Assembly: GCA_015501055.1 (NCBI GenBank)
Contig: JADNYV010000024.1
Location: 124,001-188,000 of the forward strand
From: Mucidula mucida
Taxonomy: Eukaryota > Basidiomycota > Agaricomycetes > Agaricales > Physalacriaceae
Length of the DNA stretch: 64,000 nt
Reading direction: 5' to 3'
In this document: positions 12,249 through 23,973 of the stretch, in pieces
How the letters are laid out: each line of letters starts with the position of its first letter
How positions within the stretch are numbered: the stretch's first letter is position 1
Notes under the pieces: generated by a model
Seen by the model: the letters and a program-made list of their open reading frames with translations, nothing else
Databases searched by the model: none
What the model was told of the DNA's origin: nothing
Translations under genes and position numbers: made by a program

Positions 12249-13550
12249 TCAGACACACAACCCATACACCCAAGCGATGGAGTGTTGATTGCCGTAAATC
12301 ATGAATCTGGATTTGATCCCGTTTTTCGCAGGTCTATGGGCAACCCAAAGAACTCCTGCATCAGCAACCGTTTTAGGTTCGTCATATCGGACGCGCCGTC
12401 CAAACGCCTCGTCAAGGAAGACATCGTCATCGGAATATTCGCCCTCATTATCATTCCCGACGGGCCTCGTGCCTATGTACGTACCTTCGTTAGACTCGGC
12501 AGTGTAATGAACCTTGAGCTCGACTTTGAGCCCAAGTTCCCGACATGCGCTATAGATGAGCGCGTCGCGGCCTTTCAAGTAGGGCAACAGTTCGGAAACC
12601 GTGTGTCCTACAGGTGTGTCGTATCTCAACGGATAGGAATGCGACAGCGAAAAGCCAAGAAGGCCACCATTGGGAAGGAAGGTAGTGTCCGCCAAGAGCT
12701 GTTGAAAGCCGTCCTTGATTGTATGATCCTTGCCCTGTGAGGTGAAGACGGCGGCTACGACACTGTCCAGGTCTTCAAAATACAAGTTATACGTCAAGGT
12801 GACGCGCGATCCGGATACGACAGGCATTACTTCGTGTTCGACATCGCTATAGAAGGCGACGTATGCGACCTTGGGAGCTTCAGACGTGACGGAAGCAAGC
12901 AATTGAGCGGCGTCGAATGTCCATTCAAGGCCTTCATCACGTAGGATCAAGGTTCCTCCTTCGTGGGGAGTAGGGAAGACGATGACAAGTGAGCCGAACA
13001 TGTTTTCGGCACGAGGAGTGTCCTGATGAGGTTTGAAGAAACCGCCTTTATCTACATTCGAACGCGTTAGTCGGAAGACTTCGAATTAATCAAGACGACT
13101 GACCATATACATTCAGCTTGTATCGCTCTGCGCGCACGGCACGCTTAACCGATACTTGCATGTCCACAAGATCTTGAGAGATCTTGTTCAAAATGGGTGT
13201 ACTCGCCAAGTCGAAGGCCATGCCGAACTGTGACATGTCGAGTTTATGGGCCTTACGGTAGGCGTCGTCTAGAACCGTTTCTGCACCGCGACCAAACGGC
13301 GCCGCATCACAAGAAGAGATGAGCTTCGACAACACATCATCCGTAGCTGACGCTAGGTTGAGATAGCTGCCGATACAATCAGTGGCGAGCAGTAGAGGAC
13401 CAAGAGACACGTTCACGAAAGGGACTCGTTATCATTTGAACGGGTACGGTAGTACAGGCCGCACTGCTCTGTGTCGATGTCACAGATACCACTGGTGTAT
13501 GACTCTTTGGTCAGAGCGGAGCAGATTTGCGCGAAGGCTGGGTGAGACAT
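12249..13550 (-). CDS. 2OG-Fe(II) oxygenase, tandem copy C (shortened C-terminus)
   Basis: Three exons: 13417-13550, 13104-13376 and 12249-13051. The first intron is only 40 nt (13377-13416). The protein begins MSHPAFAQ, keeps the middle segment LDDAYRKAHKLD that typifies the family, and has the catalytic HQD, VEHEV and SRVTLTYNLYF motifs. It is the only copy with an uninterrupted frame through the catalytic core. At its 3-prime end one base is missing near 12261 relative to copy A (A reads cacacaacgccatac, C reads cacacaacccatac), so the protein stops at YGLCV and loses about 25 residues. That loss lies outside the recognisable core, so activity may be retained. Confidence 0.75.
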
Positions 13551-14166
13551 GATGGTGAGCGATCCCGTTCAGAGGAAAGGGCCTTTATTTCCTGAAATGA
13601 AGCTCCCCGCCTCCGAGAACTTGACACGCTCAAAAGAAATTTCAGGTAGCGAGTCATCGATTTTCCGCACAAGGTGGACCCACATTACGTGAATGAAGAA
13701 GGCATGTACGTCCTTTTGGTGATTAATGAATGGGGCTGTTCTCGGAGGAAATGAGCGGAAATGAACGGATCCAGTTGCAGCTAGTAAGGCTCCGAGATAT
13801 ATTCCAAGAACATTGCAACAACACGTCGTTCGTGAAGTGAGCTGTCAGAAGTCGACCAGAACGAGTCAGAAGGCTTAGTTCAAGTTGAGTAGATCTTATC
13901 GCTTATTATCTTAAGTATTATGAGTCATGACTGTCTAAGCGCCGGTCAATGAGAAACCCTTTCCAGCGCTAATATTGAGTGACTCACACAGCTCAAGTCC
14001 AGGATCCAAGCGAGGATCAGTGCCGGGAATAACCGAGTTGCTGCGGTCCTCCGCCTCTTTCTCGTGTGCTGAGGGCTGCGACAAATCATACAAAACCCGC
14101 AGATCGATCCTCGACAAAAAGGTGTACCCATGCGGAGTCACATTCCTAAGGCACCTCCCTTCAGGT

Positions 14167-15100
14167 TTACAACTCTCTATGGACTCTACAATTAGCGTTT
14201 GACCCGTCACTTTCCTCATTCTCCGAACAGTATTTCTTCTCCTCTGCCAGCAACTCCTTGAGATACTCAACAGTAAATCTTTCTCAACATTCCTCTTCAT
14301 GTGGCGAAGCGCCTCCGCCTTACTAATTGGTTCTGGTTCGTCCTCGTCGTCGGAGTCATCAGAGTCGTCAGAATCTGTTTCATCTGCATCATCTTCGCGA
14401 GCGTGACCGTTAGTGTTCTTGCCCTTCAATGCCTCTTCGCTGATATCAACAACAAGCGGAGGTTGCCAGTCGATAAACACCACAACCGATAAGTCCTTGT
14501 CCGTCCAAACGTTGAGTAAGCTCATATCGCGATACCTATAAATGATGAGTCAAGTTTTCGAATTGAGACAGGCCCAGACGAACACTAATTTCAACGGGCT
14601 GTTGGCAAGACGTGTTGCTTCTGCTATGGCGAGCTTTCGGAGTTTGGTGACAGATTTCTCGAGATCTAACGACGGATTTTCGAAGATGATTTCGTGGAGC
14701 GGGGCAAGATTCGGAGAGTTTTCATCAGGATAGTGTTCGTGGATGTCTCTCAGGACCAGTTTCCAGACGTAAAGGCCCCGAAAGCGCTTCTGCTCTTTAT
14801 CATACGTGTAGATCTGTTTTATCTCTTTCTAGTAATAGTATGAGTAGTCGGTAAATGAAAAAATCAGGTACTTACTCGTCCCAAGTACTCAACCTCTTGT
14901 TCCGCAAATTGGTTCTGCCGTTTGTCAGAGGCATCAAGGACTTTGAGGATGGCGGCTCGCTTCTTCCCGTTATGTTCATAACCATCGATGATGCGGTATG
15001 TCATGGAGTTCATCCCTTGGACGTGTCTCTTGAGTGGTTGTACGTTGTAAGTTTTGCCCTTGATCATCATGGTCTTGCGTGCGGCACTTTCTAGATGCAT
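14167..15100 (-). CDS. kinase-like protein with YRD/N and IDW motifs (frame broken near the C-terminus)
   Basis: Minus-strand exons encode MMIKGKTYNVQPLKRHVQG..., then RAAILKVLD (candidate ATP-binding Lys) and a following Glu-rich helix. After an intron (GTAAGT donor near 14875) comes a helical segment. After a 48-nt intron (donor GTTCGT, acceptor TTTATAG near 14540) the protein reads LVYRDMSLLNVWTDKDLSVV, then FIDW. The Y-R-D-x4-N and I-D-W pattern resembles the catalytic loop and metal-binding Asp of aminoglycoside phosphotransferase/choline kinase-like and atypical kinases. This is inference. An acidic linker follows (DETDSDDSDDSDDEDEP), then a tail that reads on in a different frame, ending at 14167. 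The start is uncertain. Confidence 0.45.
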
Positions 15101-15602
15101 AAGAATCGCTCAATGGTTCAAACACAAAAGACTCACATGGCCTGGACTTGAAGTAGGAGGAAGCAGAGTGCAAATCCCAAGGTAATCACAGAGCAAAATC
15201 GACGGCGATGGCGACTGAACATGAGTTCGAGATCTGCTTTGAAGAGAAAATCTGAGAATTTGAGAGGTTAAGCCTGCCCGCAGGATTCAGTGAAAGCTCT
15301 TGGGCTACACGGAGAGCGCATCGCTTTATACCTGTTGTGCTGCATATCAACGCAACAATTCGGCAGAGCGGGTTGGAATATACAGACTGGATACCATCAT
15401 CAACAAGAATCAAAGGAGACGTCTTATATGGCTGACTTGGAGATTTCTCATATTGAGACAGTATCCAAGGACGCGATCGTTCAACAACATGACCGGAGCT
15501 GGCAACAGTCGATCGTCATGTCACAGCGTGACAAGGTTGTTCTTGAACTTGGGACCCACCAGCATCCATACCTTCAATAGTGTGCTGGCCCTATCTATCT
15601 AC

Positions 15603-15977
15603 CTACCAACCTATCTTCCCGCAAACTAAAAGCGCCCGAGAATTATATTCGCTGTCATTGACTTCGTTAAAGAACACACTATCTTTTCCAAAAGTGCTTT
15701 CTCCTGACTCAGTCTTGACTTTGAAGAATATCTGATCAGCCTCGTTTAGGATATGATTCATCAAGTGTCCGAAATAATACATTGTGTACTTACGCCGATC
15801 TAGGCGATGACGTACGCAGCCTGAGCGTTCATCGTCATCGAGGTATTTAAGGATGGCGAAGGATTTGGAGCTGGCCACGCCAACCGAAGGATATAGTACG
15901 ATGAATGGGACAGAGTTGAAGTACATACTGTGTCTGATGAACGTGTGTGCAAGACCACGTGACTTGCAAGTAGACAC
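15603..15977 (-). pseudogene. possible relic of a second kinase-like gene
   Basis: The open frame includes SFAILKYLDDDERSG, reminiscent of RAAILKVLD in the neighbouring kinase-like gene, followed by a GTAAGT donor and a separate hydrophilic segment. No catalytic loop is visible. It could equally be an unrelated fragment. Confidence 0.2.
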
Positions 15978-16325
15978 AATGTCGAGGCAGTTGTATCCTC
16001 ACGCGATAAGAGTAGAGGCCGCACCCACACGAAGGTTAGAGCGCCAAGCAGGGTCTTGTCAACTGCGCGACACATAGCTTTGAAGTGGAGTTCAAAAAAT
16101 TCTATCCCATTCTACAAATACAGGAATCGTCAGCCTCGGCTGCGACGATCTAGGTGGATGCAAAGTGGCCAATATAACGGCAGTGCCAGTCAAGTGGCGC
16201 GTATTGAAGACCAAATGGGTGTCTCCTGACCTCCCCTTTCCTCCTCTCGCAAAACGTCGTTCGCATAGGGATATTCATGGCTCTCCTCCTGCTGCTATCA
16301 CGCCATACCCCAACTCGTCTCCAAC

Positions 16326-16499
16326 ATGACTTCCTCCTCTGATTCCCCCTCGTATATCAGTGGCTCAATAGAGCTCGAGCTCGCGTCCTTCCGCTCGTAT
16401 TCGCACAAGATCAAGCTGAGCAAGAGCGCGAAGCCCATCCAAGCCTGTGCGGCTTCTGTGTGTAGCCGAAAATGGGGCATGTGGTGGTTGTAGTGTGTT
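16326..16499 (+). CDS. possible short Ser-rich protein
   Basis: An ATG in a reasonable context (CCAACATGA) opens a frame of about 57 codons starting MTSSSDSPSYISGSIELELA, with a CT-rich leader typical of fungal promoters upstream. No family recognised. It may be the first exon of a longer spliced gene. Overlapping minus-strand frames here are equally unsupported. Confidence 0.2.
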
Positions 16500-17341
16500 T
16501 GGTTGGCTGAAGAGTGCTGGTGAGCACACAAGAGCATTTAAATAGCACCAGTCCCTCGCTCCTAGCAGCGGAGTCACTAGCCTCGGCCCAGAGTCCCGGT
16601 CTTGCCCACCGACAATGGGAGGTCTAGGATCATTCCGGGCGCGAGCGCGATAGCGGCGATTCAACTGAGACTTGATGAGATCAGCGATTGATGCTTGATA
16701 CTGAGCTACGACCATCAGTGTTAGTGCCGAGCATCACAGTTTAGCTTGGTGGATGCGCAACGTCCCCGGACCTTGCTGTTGACAATGTGGTAGAACGCTC
16801 CAGGCGATGGTGCATGCGGCGCTTTCGAGTGGAGGCCAAGACGATTTCTTCGTACGAGACATGTGTTATTCCTTCTGGGCGTATCGCGCCCGATGCGTCG
16901 GGTCCTTTCTAGACGGGTGGTTCCGGTACTCTCCAACATTACGATTTAAAGAACGTTACGGAGCTCATCCACGACGGTTCGTATCTCAGTCGTCTTTAGT
17001 ACATGAAAAGGAATTGACCTCTTTCCGCAACTCAAGCTTTGATAGACGTGTACTCCTCCTCCTCATTGCGAGCTGTAAACGGAGACTAGCGGTTAGTAGC
17101 CGACGCGGTTCGAGGCTGCGTACCCCATGGGCAGCCCATCTATACCGATCCGGGCTCGCCGCTGCACCAACAAAGATTAGTTGATGGGAGTCGCGAACGC
17201 CATGTATCTTACCCCACGGGAGACTGCGAGTACGTGACGGAGGCGTCGTAGTATGTAATCGTTGATGCAGAAGCGACTGGGTCACTCTTTTCTCCAATGA
17301 ACGTTCCTGATGAGAAGAGGCTCGTTGTATTGGACATCTAG

Positions 17342-18639
17342 TTAAGGAATGAGGCCTAGAAGTGCAGTTACTATCGTCCGCGTAATATGCACCGGCCGGG
17401 TAACCCAGTTCACCTCAAAGGACTGGAAAATAAGCCTCGCGCACGGAGCATTGAAGGTCAACAGCGAACAGACCGAGGCCCAAGTAACCAACCAAAGCCA
17501 GCCTGCTACCCCACCAACACGCCGTCCCGTGACTTTTGTAAACGATTGTTCAAGTACCACGCCCACCCCGTTCAAAACGAACAAGGGCGACAGGAAACAG
17601 CACATTCCCCGCTCCCTCTGGATGCTCCAGATCCCAATATCATGGTACACGCCAGAGGCCATGAAAGCGCCCAAGACATATCCAACGCGACCCAGCGGAT
17701 ATCCCAGAGCAACACCCCCAGTGTTGCTGAGCATGTCCCGGAAAGCCTGGTGCCAGCGGACATTCCAGAGTTCGCTTAGAGACGTAGAACGCCACGGCGC
17801 GTCGTAAAAAGGAGGCCACTCGTCAGGATCCTGGCGGAAAATAAGGACCGCGACCACCTGGAATATGTGGTGCTCTGCCCCTAGTGTCCCATATGCGGCG
17901 ATAGGATACAGCATGACATGGATGTAGCGTTTCACAGCAAGCGGGATGAACGGTGCGAAATTGTCGTCGAAGATGTGCATGTTGAGGTAAGCCGTCGCCT
18001 CGAAAACAAGGCCTGTTTTCCAAAACCCAATCAAGTTGTACCAGAGAAATGCGCGCGTCCGAGTTTTGGGATCAGACGGGAGGTAGGGCACTGGTTTATT
18101 GTCGCATAGCGCTTCGACCAGTCCCAGCCAATGCCACGGAAATTGAAGCAAAGATCCCCTGCATCCCATAGGACCTGTGAGATGGGCCTGCTCTTTAATG
18201 GATCGCGTCCCTTGCCGACGCGCGTGTAGTGTTTCTTTGCAAACGCCCACACAATCATCCGAACGAGATAATGCACGCCCAAGTCTGTAATCGTAGTTCA
18301 ATTGTGTCCATCTATATCTTGGAAGTAAAATAAGACTCACCATCGTTCCCATATTTTCAGCATTCCTTTTAGGATCCCCTTCCGATACATCGAGAGTCCC
18401 GAGACGGACGACGAGAAGAGCCACAAGGGAAGCAGCGCTATTCGAATTAATAAGTGCCAGGGAATGTGACAAGCAAAGCCGCAGCGTAGTAGCCCAGCTG
18501 AGCGGGAAGAAACACGGTCGGGAATGTTTTTCATCGAGTGGTACAATGGGCCACGGTGCAGCAACCAGCCGGCTTGCGGACTACGTCGATGTCAGTTATT
18601 GGAAGGACATTGCGGAGGCAAAGGAACATACCAGGACAT
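17342..18639 (-). CDS. membrane-bound wax synthase-domain acyltransferase (frame interrupted)
   Basis: The C-terminal 250 residues are continuous and show the family signature: PPFYDAPWRSTSLSELWNVRWHQAFRD, where the RWHQ with its conserved His is the presumed acyltransfer centre, then several hydrophobic helices and SGVYHDIG with a second His. The N-terminal half is recognisable as LGVHYLVRMIVWAFAKKHY and DAGDLCFNFRGIGWDWSK, but that frame does not join the C-terminal frame at about 18105-18125, and the junction with the first exon (intron near 18290-18345) is also out of phase. Start ATG at 18639 is followed by a GTATGT donor. Relatives transfer acyl or acetyl groups to alcohols, some in terpenoid pathways; the substrate here is unknown. 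Pseudogene or sequence indels. Confidence 0.65.
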
Positions 18640-19258
18640 GATTCCGGCTAAAGACTGCAATTTCGCTTTCGTGTGTCAACAGTGGCCCTCTATATATGCT
18701 CTGCCCCCTTGATACGGCGATCCTGAGGAGCAGTAGTTGGTCCTAGTAATCCCGTACTACCGACCAACGCTATGTTGATCGTCCGACGGACATCGTTCCC
18801 TGGGCTGTCACGATTGAACTCGTTGGAAGTCGTACAGCGGGGAGACTTTAAAATCAACAAATCCTTTCGAACCGAGGAAATCTGAAGATTGCAGGCCGCT
18901 CGCGTGCTTGAGCAAGCCAAGATACACTGAAAACATGTTACACAACAGGCCGGATCGTGAAACGCGTATTGATGGATATCAAATGCTGACAAAGACCTTT
19001 TATGAAGGCGAGCTCTGCGACGCGTTCAAATCCTGGATACACGGCCAGACGCGGCGGCATTAATAGTCCAATCGTTTTCTTCTTTGCGTATGAAATGAAC
19101 CGCCTCGCAGAACGGAGGAATGATTATAATTACGCCACACAACTTCAAGAATCAGGTTCGTAATAGGCTCATCTTCGATTGTACATACATCTTTGAAAGA
19201 CTGAATAATTTACTGCGGATGCATAATTTATGGGCCACACCATGGCAAGCACAGCAAG
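18640..19258. other. intergenic, no gene recognised
   Basis: Short frames only, with no domain or splice evidence. Confidence 0.4.
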
Positions 19259-20085
19259 TCATTGCCACCACGAATCCAACCCGTCTATTCCATCTCGCCA
19301 TATCGCCATGGTCTGCTTTGAGTCAAGCTTCGACCCTTCTAGCCTATCCTCCACGAGCACCAATCTAGGCCCATCCACTCTCTTCTGCTGCGCCACACCA
19401 CGTAGAACTTCAAGCATCTGCTCATCTGCTCGCTTCTTCGTCGGTATCTCCGGCCCGAGCTGGATCATCAAGAGCTTCAAACTCTCCAAAACCCCGGCTC
19501 CATCATCCTCATCATCGCGTCGCAGTAGCACATCCTGCACCTCCTTAGCGAACATATACGCCCCCGTCGCACCCGAAATACGGAGAACCTCCAAGCCGCC
19601 GCCCCACATCCCGCCACTGCTCCAGCAGTCCCTGTGGATTCCTATGCCCAGCCAGATGCAGACGCCTCAGCTGCGGCATATCCACATTACGCGCCGGGAA
19701 CGGATAGAACCCGTTCACGTCAGCTCTCTCAGCCGCGGAAAGCCTATCCGGAATACGCAGGAGAGGAGATGCGTAGAGGGCAAATCGACACAGAGCGTTT
19801 CAGGGCATCCGCGACCTCCTTCAGGGCGTCCATCCACGCTGTGGCGCTGGGTGGTGCGTGGGAGACGAAGAGGTGCCGCACGCGGTGGAAGGCTGGGAGG
19901 TCTTTGGGAATTATAAGGGCGATAGAGCGGTTCGTCGTCGTCATTGACACGCAGCGGTATTGTAAAGGCACCGTGATGTCTCGAAACAGTTTTGATACGA
20001 GGGAGAGGTGGCGGCCACCGTCGCTGTTCCATGCGTATTCGCATATTAGGAAGAGGAGCTCTGGGGGGAACGAGGATAGAGACAT
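19259..20085 (-). pseudogene. F-box/LRR-like gene with several frame changes
   Basis: Starts MSLSSFPPELLFLICEYAW at 20085, a typical F-box opening, followed by HLSLVSKLFRDITVPLQYR as in many Agaricomycete F-box-like proteins that recruit SCF ubiquitin ligases. The recognisable protein then continues in three other frames: FPRLREL, then NGFYPFPARNVDMPQLRRLHL, then GGLEVLRISGATGAYMFAKEV through to a stop at 19259. At least three single-base changes would be needed for one continuous protein. No introns account for the shifts. Confidence 0.55.
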
Positions 20086-20727
20086 GGTAGAGGTCCCAGT
20101 TTACATTTCAGGGCGTGCATTTTGCTGGCTATCGTCGTTGGTGGAATCATTGCGAGGTATTGTGCACGGATTGCGACATCGTCGCGTAGCGGTCACATGA
20201 TTATCTGTACTCATCTGTATCCTCGTAGCTTTTCAGCGCGTACGAAATAGAAATTATATTCTGGATGTATGCAAGTCACAATCTCAGCAACCGCCGCCGA
20301 TTTCTGAACTACTCGTCTATTAAGCTCCTCGCAGTAAGTACTGGCAAGTCGGTATCGGCGAATGCATACTGTTTCTCGTCCTTTGGACTGGTTCCAATCC
20401 CACATGTCGATTGGATACAGGCTTCTGAGATAACAATTGAAGCGTGGCGCAGCAGCTAGATGTTCGGAATATACAGCCTGAATAGTACACCATGACAATC
20501 AGGTTTAAGACTTGAAATGGCCATTCAACGGCGCCTTTGGATCAAAAATCGTGTATCATTGAAAATGTCGAGTATTTAGATCGTCATACTTATATCTGTC
20601 TGCGCCAACTCCAAAAAAGATGGCTTTTGATGGGCCAGACGTGCCATTCATTTACATCCATGGCTGTCTATTCAACTATTCAGATATACCTATCCGATGA
20701 TGAAAGAGCACATGAAACTCACTGCAA

Positions 20728-20922
20728 TCATCGCAACAAACGCTGCTCCAGGCGACGGCGTATCAGGGCAATAGCCTTCACATCCGCGAGGTTGCTGTTC
20801 CACGAGCTACACTCCGACCCGCCGACACCGCCATCCCTGAGCGCGAAGCAGTAGCAGTTCTCTGCAGCAGCGTACCCAAAGGCGCTGAGAGTGACGGTCA
20901 GGCTGAGGAGCTGGAAACGCAT
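20728..20922 (-). CDS. small secreted cysteine-containing protein
   Basis: ATG at 20922 (MRFQLLSLTVTLSAFGYAAAEN) gives a clear signal peptide, then CYCFALRDGGVGGSEC, three Cys within 16 residues, and a short Arg-rich end. About 64 residues. A TATA box lies about 110 bp upstream of the ATG. A downstream spliced exon with more Cys is possible but was not resolved. Function unknown. Confidence 0.4.
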   Translation of the reverse strand: MRFQLLSLTVTLSAFGYAAAENCYCFALRDGGVGGSECSSWNSNLADVKAIALIRRRLEQRLLR

Positions 20923-21030
20923 CTGTGACAAAATGGGTATACTGATAAGAGACGGAAGGAAAATGCGTACAATGAATGAAGTGCCAGAAAGAGGTGGGCA
21001 GTGAGAATTGTCTGTTCATGGTTCAATACG

Positions 21031-21041
21031 CCTCTTTTATA
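21031..21041 (-). promoter_or_regulatory. TATA box of the small secreted protein gene
   Basis: TATAAAAGAGG on the minus strand, followed by a CT-rich leader to the ATG at 20922. Confidence 0.4.
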
Positions 21042-21721
21042 CCTGTGTTGCGGCACGCATCGACTACTGTGGCGCGCTACAGCATCCTGAAACGGTCCTA
21101 TGAATGCCAAGGGAGTCAAGTGGAGGGCTGCTGATTTAGAGGTCTCATAAGCTCGTACAATTCAGACAGAGAGATGTCCGTAATACGCGGATGTGCGTGT
21201 AGCTTCAGCTAATCAGGATTTATCAATATCAATGGTACCAAAAACTTTCAATTATATAAATGTGACATTGAAACAGAAAATGTATGGAAGAAACAGCGTC
21301 AAGAGCACTTACCGTTGGCGTTAATACACATTGGATGAGAATTCTGACCGTGGACGATGGCGGTCGAGGGAACCTGCTTCGCGTAAGGACCCTGCTAATA
21401 AAGCGAGACGATACGTTTTGGAACAAGCAGAAAGACACGTAAGAATAGAAATATAAAATAAGCCTATGCATGTAAGCAGGCCCAACCAAGGAGGTGAACT
21501 GAATTTTCGAACTTGAGGCACCCAGTATTTTGGATGCGGGTAGGCTATGTTACAGGTGTCAGACAGATGATACAGATGGAAGGCGGAAGACAAGATACCG
21601 CATCATCAGGCATCGTCCTCGAACCAATCTAACCCCGCCTGTTTCATGTAGTTCTTTACGAGCCCAGTGTTTTCAGCATTGTGCTGCTCAACGCCAACAG
21701 AAATCGGTGCGTCTGGTATGA

Positions 21722-22179
21722 CTATTGACGGAAGTTTTGGCGGTAGTGATCCTGCAGTAGCAGCGCAAAACGAACATCTCGGATGGTAAGCCCAGGATGT
21801 GTATCTGTGGCTGGGTTTCGGAAGAGGTTTGTGGTAGCAGAGTGCGTAAGGACATTGACGAAGACATAAGGCGCAGTCCAACCAAATTCGTCGGGGTGGT
21901 GCTAGAAAAGGTGACTAAAACGAAAGCTGCGATTTGTGGGAAGCATACGTTTTCTTCCATTGCTACTGTTCGTATGGCGTCCATTAGATTGAGAGCTCTT
22001 TTACAACGCTTAGCGGGGAAGTTGCCTCTGAGATAGAACGTGCAAAGCTCTTTATTCCAGCCAAGGGTCCATCCAGACTCTATCAGTGGAGGAAGGTAGA
22101 GACGAAGCTGGTTTTCAGTCAACCAGGGCGCGGATATTTTAGTAGGGAGGTTTGCCGGGATTGGCGGTAGCTTTCGCAT
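21722..22179 (-). CDS. pterin-4a-carbinolamine dehydratase-like protein
   Basis: Two exons: 21949-22179 and 21722-21901, split by a 47-nt phase-0 intron (21902-21948, GTATGC...TCTAG). The 136-residue protein fits the family: W/L-rich N-terminal helix, ESGWTLGWNKELCTFYLRGN, a helix with MDAIRTVAMEEN, then HHPDEF directly after the intron, a strand VFVNVLTHS, and THPGLTIRDVRFALLL at the end. HHP and the later TH...GLT..D are the active-site signature of pterin dehydratases, which dehydrate 4a-hydroxytetrahydrobiopterin. The family also includes transcriptional co-activators. The splice site falls exactly before the catalytic His pair, so the unspliced frame hides the signature. The frame is intact. 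Confidence 0.8.
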
Positions 22180-22405
22180 TTCTTGGATGTCTGAGCCGTT
22201 CAGAGTTAGAGCCAGAAGCAGTACCAGTTAATAAGAAAACCTTGAGACGTCCATCTAACAGAGTTGACACGACGAACAAGTCGCGTAGATGACTGTCTGA
22301 ACATAGCAGAAGCAACCTTAACCCTAGCCCGATCGGAAAGTCATTAAGGACCCCACGTGGTGGTCAATCGATCCGTTGCACACTTGCCGAGTAACCACTA
22401 CCATC

Positions 22406-23792
22406 ATGCACGCGATCCAGGTATCTCTGCCGTTCTCTGTCAAAGTACCTTTTCTCACCTTCATCCAGCAACAACTATTTGCTGTCCGCGAATATCTCAG
22501 CCCTGTGCGTCCCATCCAATCTCACTTCTCGTCCAGATACTAATCAGCATTTCCAGGTTCTGAAAGAGAGTAAGTTCAAGGAGCATGGCCGCATCACGCC
22601 GGGTATGTCATCGCATCAAGTAAACGACTGCGCAAGTCTTATCCATCCTTATAGAGGAGTTTGTCGCTGCAGGAGACTTTCTGACCTACAAATTTGGCGT
22701 CTGGAAGTGGGAGTGGCGTTTATGACTAGATGAGACCCTATTTGACTCAGTTCTCACTCTAGGGAGGCTGGAGATCGTCCAAGGCCAGGGAATATTTACC
22801 GTCTGACAAGCAGTACCTTGTAACCCGTGGTGTACCATGCCTTCGTCGCGCGACCGCCCTTGCATACACCGACGCTGATGAAGACGCTGAACGGCTACTC
22901 TCCTTCGGCGACTCTTTCTCTTCTCCCGATGAGAAGGACGAATGGGTTGAGACGCACGCAGGTAGAAAGACCAACACGGACAACCTCGCAAACGCAGGCG
23001 ACATCGATGAATTCCTGATGTGGACGGCCACGATGCAGCCACGGGCATGGCAGGATTATCACTTGATACTCCAGGCGACATACCTGATATTGATGATATT
23101 CCGGATATGGAAGAGGATGACTTGGAAGCAGGCGACGAGGCTACGGCATCCTCCAAACCCCCAGCGCCCGCATCCGGGGTTATCGACGCGAGGTGCGTGT
23201 TTCCGTCCTTTGGACTGTCTAGTTTTCATGCCTCCCCTAGCCAAGTGGAGGTCGCCAAAGGCAATTTGCTGCAAGTGCGAACATACGATGTCATGATCAC
23301 ATATGACAAGTACTATCAGACCCCTCGTATTTGGTTACTTGGCTACGACGAGGTATGTATGTTCACGGTTTGGATTCGTGTACTGACGAGAGCCTTTAGA
23401 ATCGCACCCCTTTGACTCCTGCACAGATCTTCCAAGACGTATCTGCCGATCACGCCCTGAAGACAGTCACCATCGAGGCCTTCCCCCATTCGACCTCTCT
23501 GCAGGCGGCTTCTGTCCATCCATGCAAGCATGCAAGCGTCATGAAGAAAGTCATCGAGCGCATGAACAGCAGTGTCGTCGCCGAGCAGCTCGCGCAGCAA
23601 AAGGCGAGCTCGAAAGATAAGAAGAAGTGGTTCAGCCGCAAATCCAGCAGCACCGGGAAGGAACTCAAAGTGGAGCACCCCGAGGAGGAGGAGGTCGAGG
23701 GCATGCGCGTCGACTTTTACCTGGTCGTATTTCTGAAGTTTATAGCTTCAATTGTGCCGACCATCGAGGTAGACTCGACAGCCTCATTCTGA
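22406..23792 (+). CDS. atg3: Atg3, E2-like enzyme for Atg8-PE conjugation
   Basis: Seven exons: 22406-22420, 22469-22504, 22557-22612, 22665-22717, 22767-23192, 23241-23352 and 23400-23792. Hallmarks: [51 protein letters not shown], an acidic flexible loop, [20 protein letters not shown], the catalytic segment [15 protein letters not shown] (active Cys in HPC) and the C-terminal [17 protein letters not shown]. Atg3 transfers Atg8 from Atg7 to phosphatidylethanolamine in autophagy, in the cytosol and at the phagophore. Total exon length is one base short of a multiple of three: near 23016 the frame shifts between IDEFL and VDGHDAATG, as if one G is missing. Because atg3 is conserved and usually single-copy, an assembly error is likely. 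Tail-to-tail with the flavoenzyme gene. Confidence 0.9.
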
Positions 23793-23973
23793 TGTAATTT
23801 AGACACGGGAAGTTCATGCCAAGTTGTATACTAGGTACATAGATACCCACCTGGTTGGAATCCATGCTATATATATATACAAGCACATCGTTCACAGGTG
23901 GTTCATTGTAGTCCTTGGCGTGATTCATCTCTTATCATAATTGAATCAGGTATAGGTACTGGCTGACGGACCA

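Noticed and set aside
17349..17807. Plus-strand frames within the wax synthase-like gene
   Set aside because: Antisense of conserved coding sequence.
22686..23156. Minus-strand 156-codon frame over atg3
   Set aside because: Antisense of conserved Atg3 coding exons.
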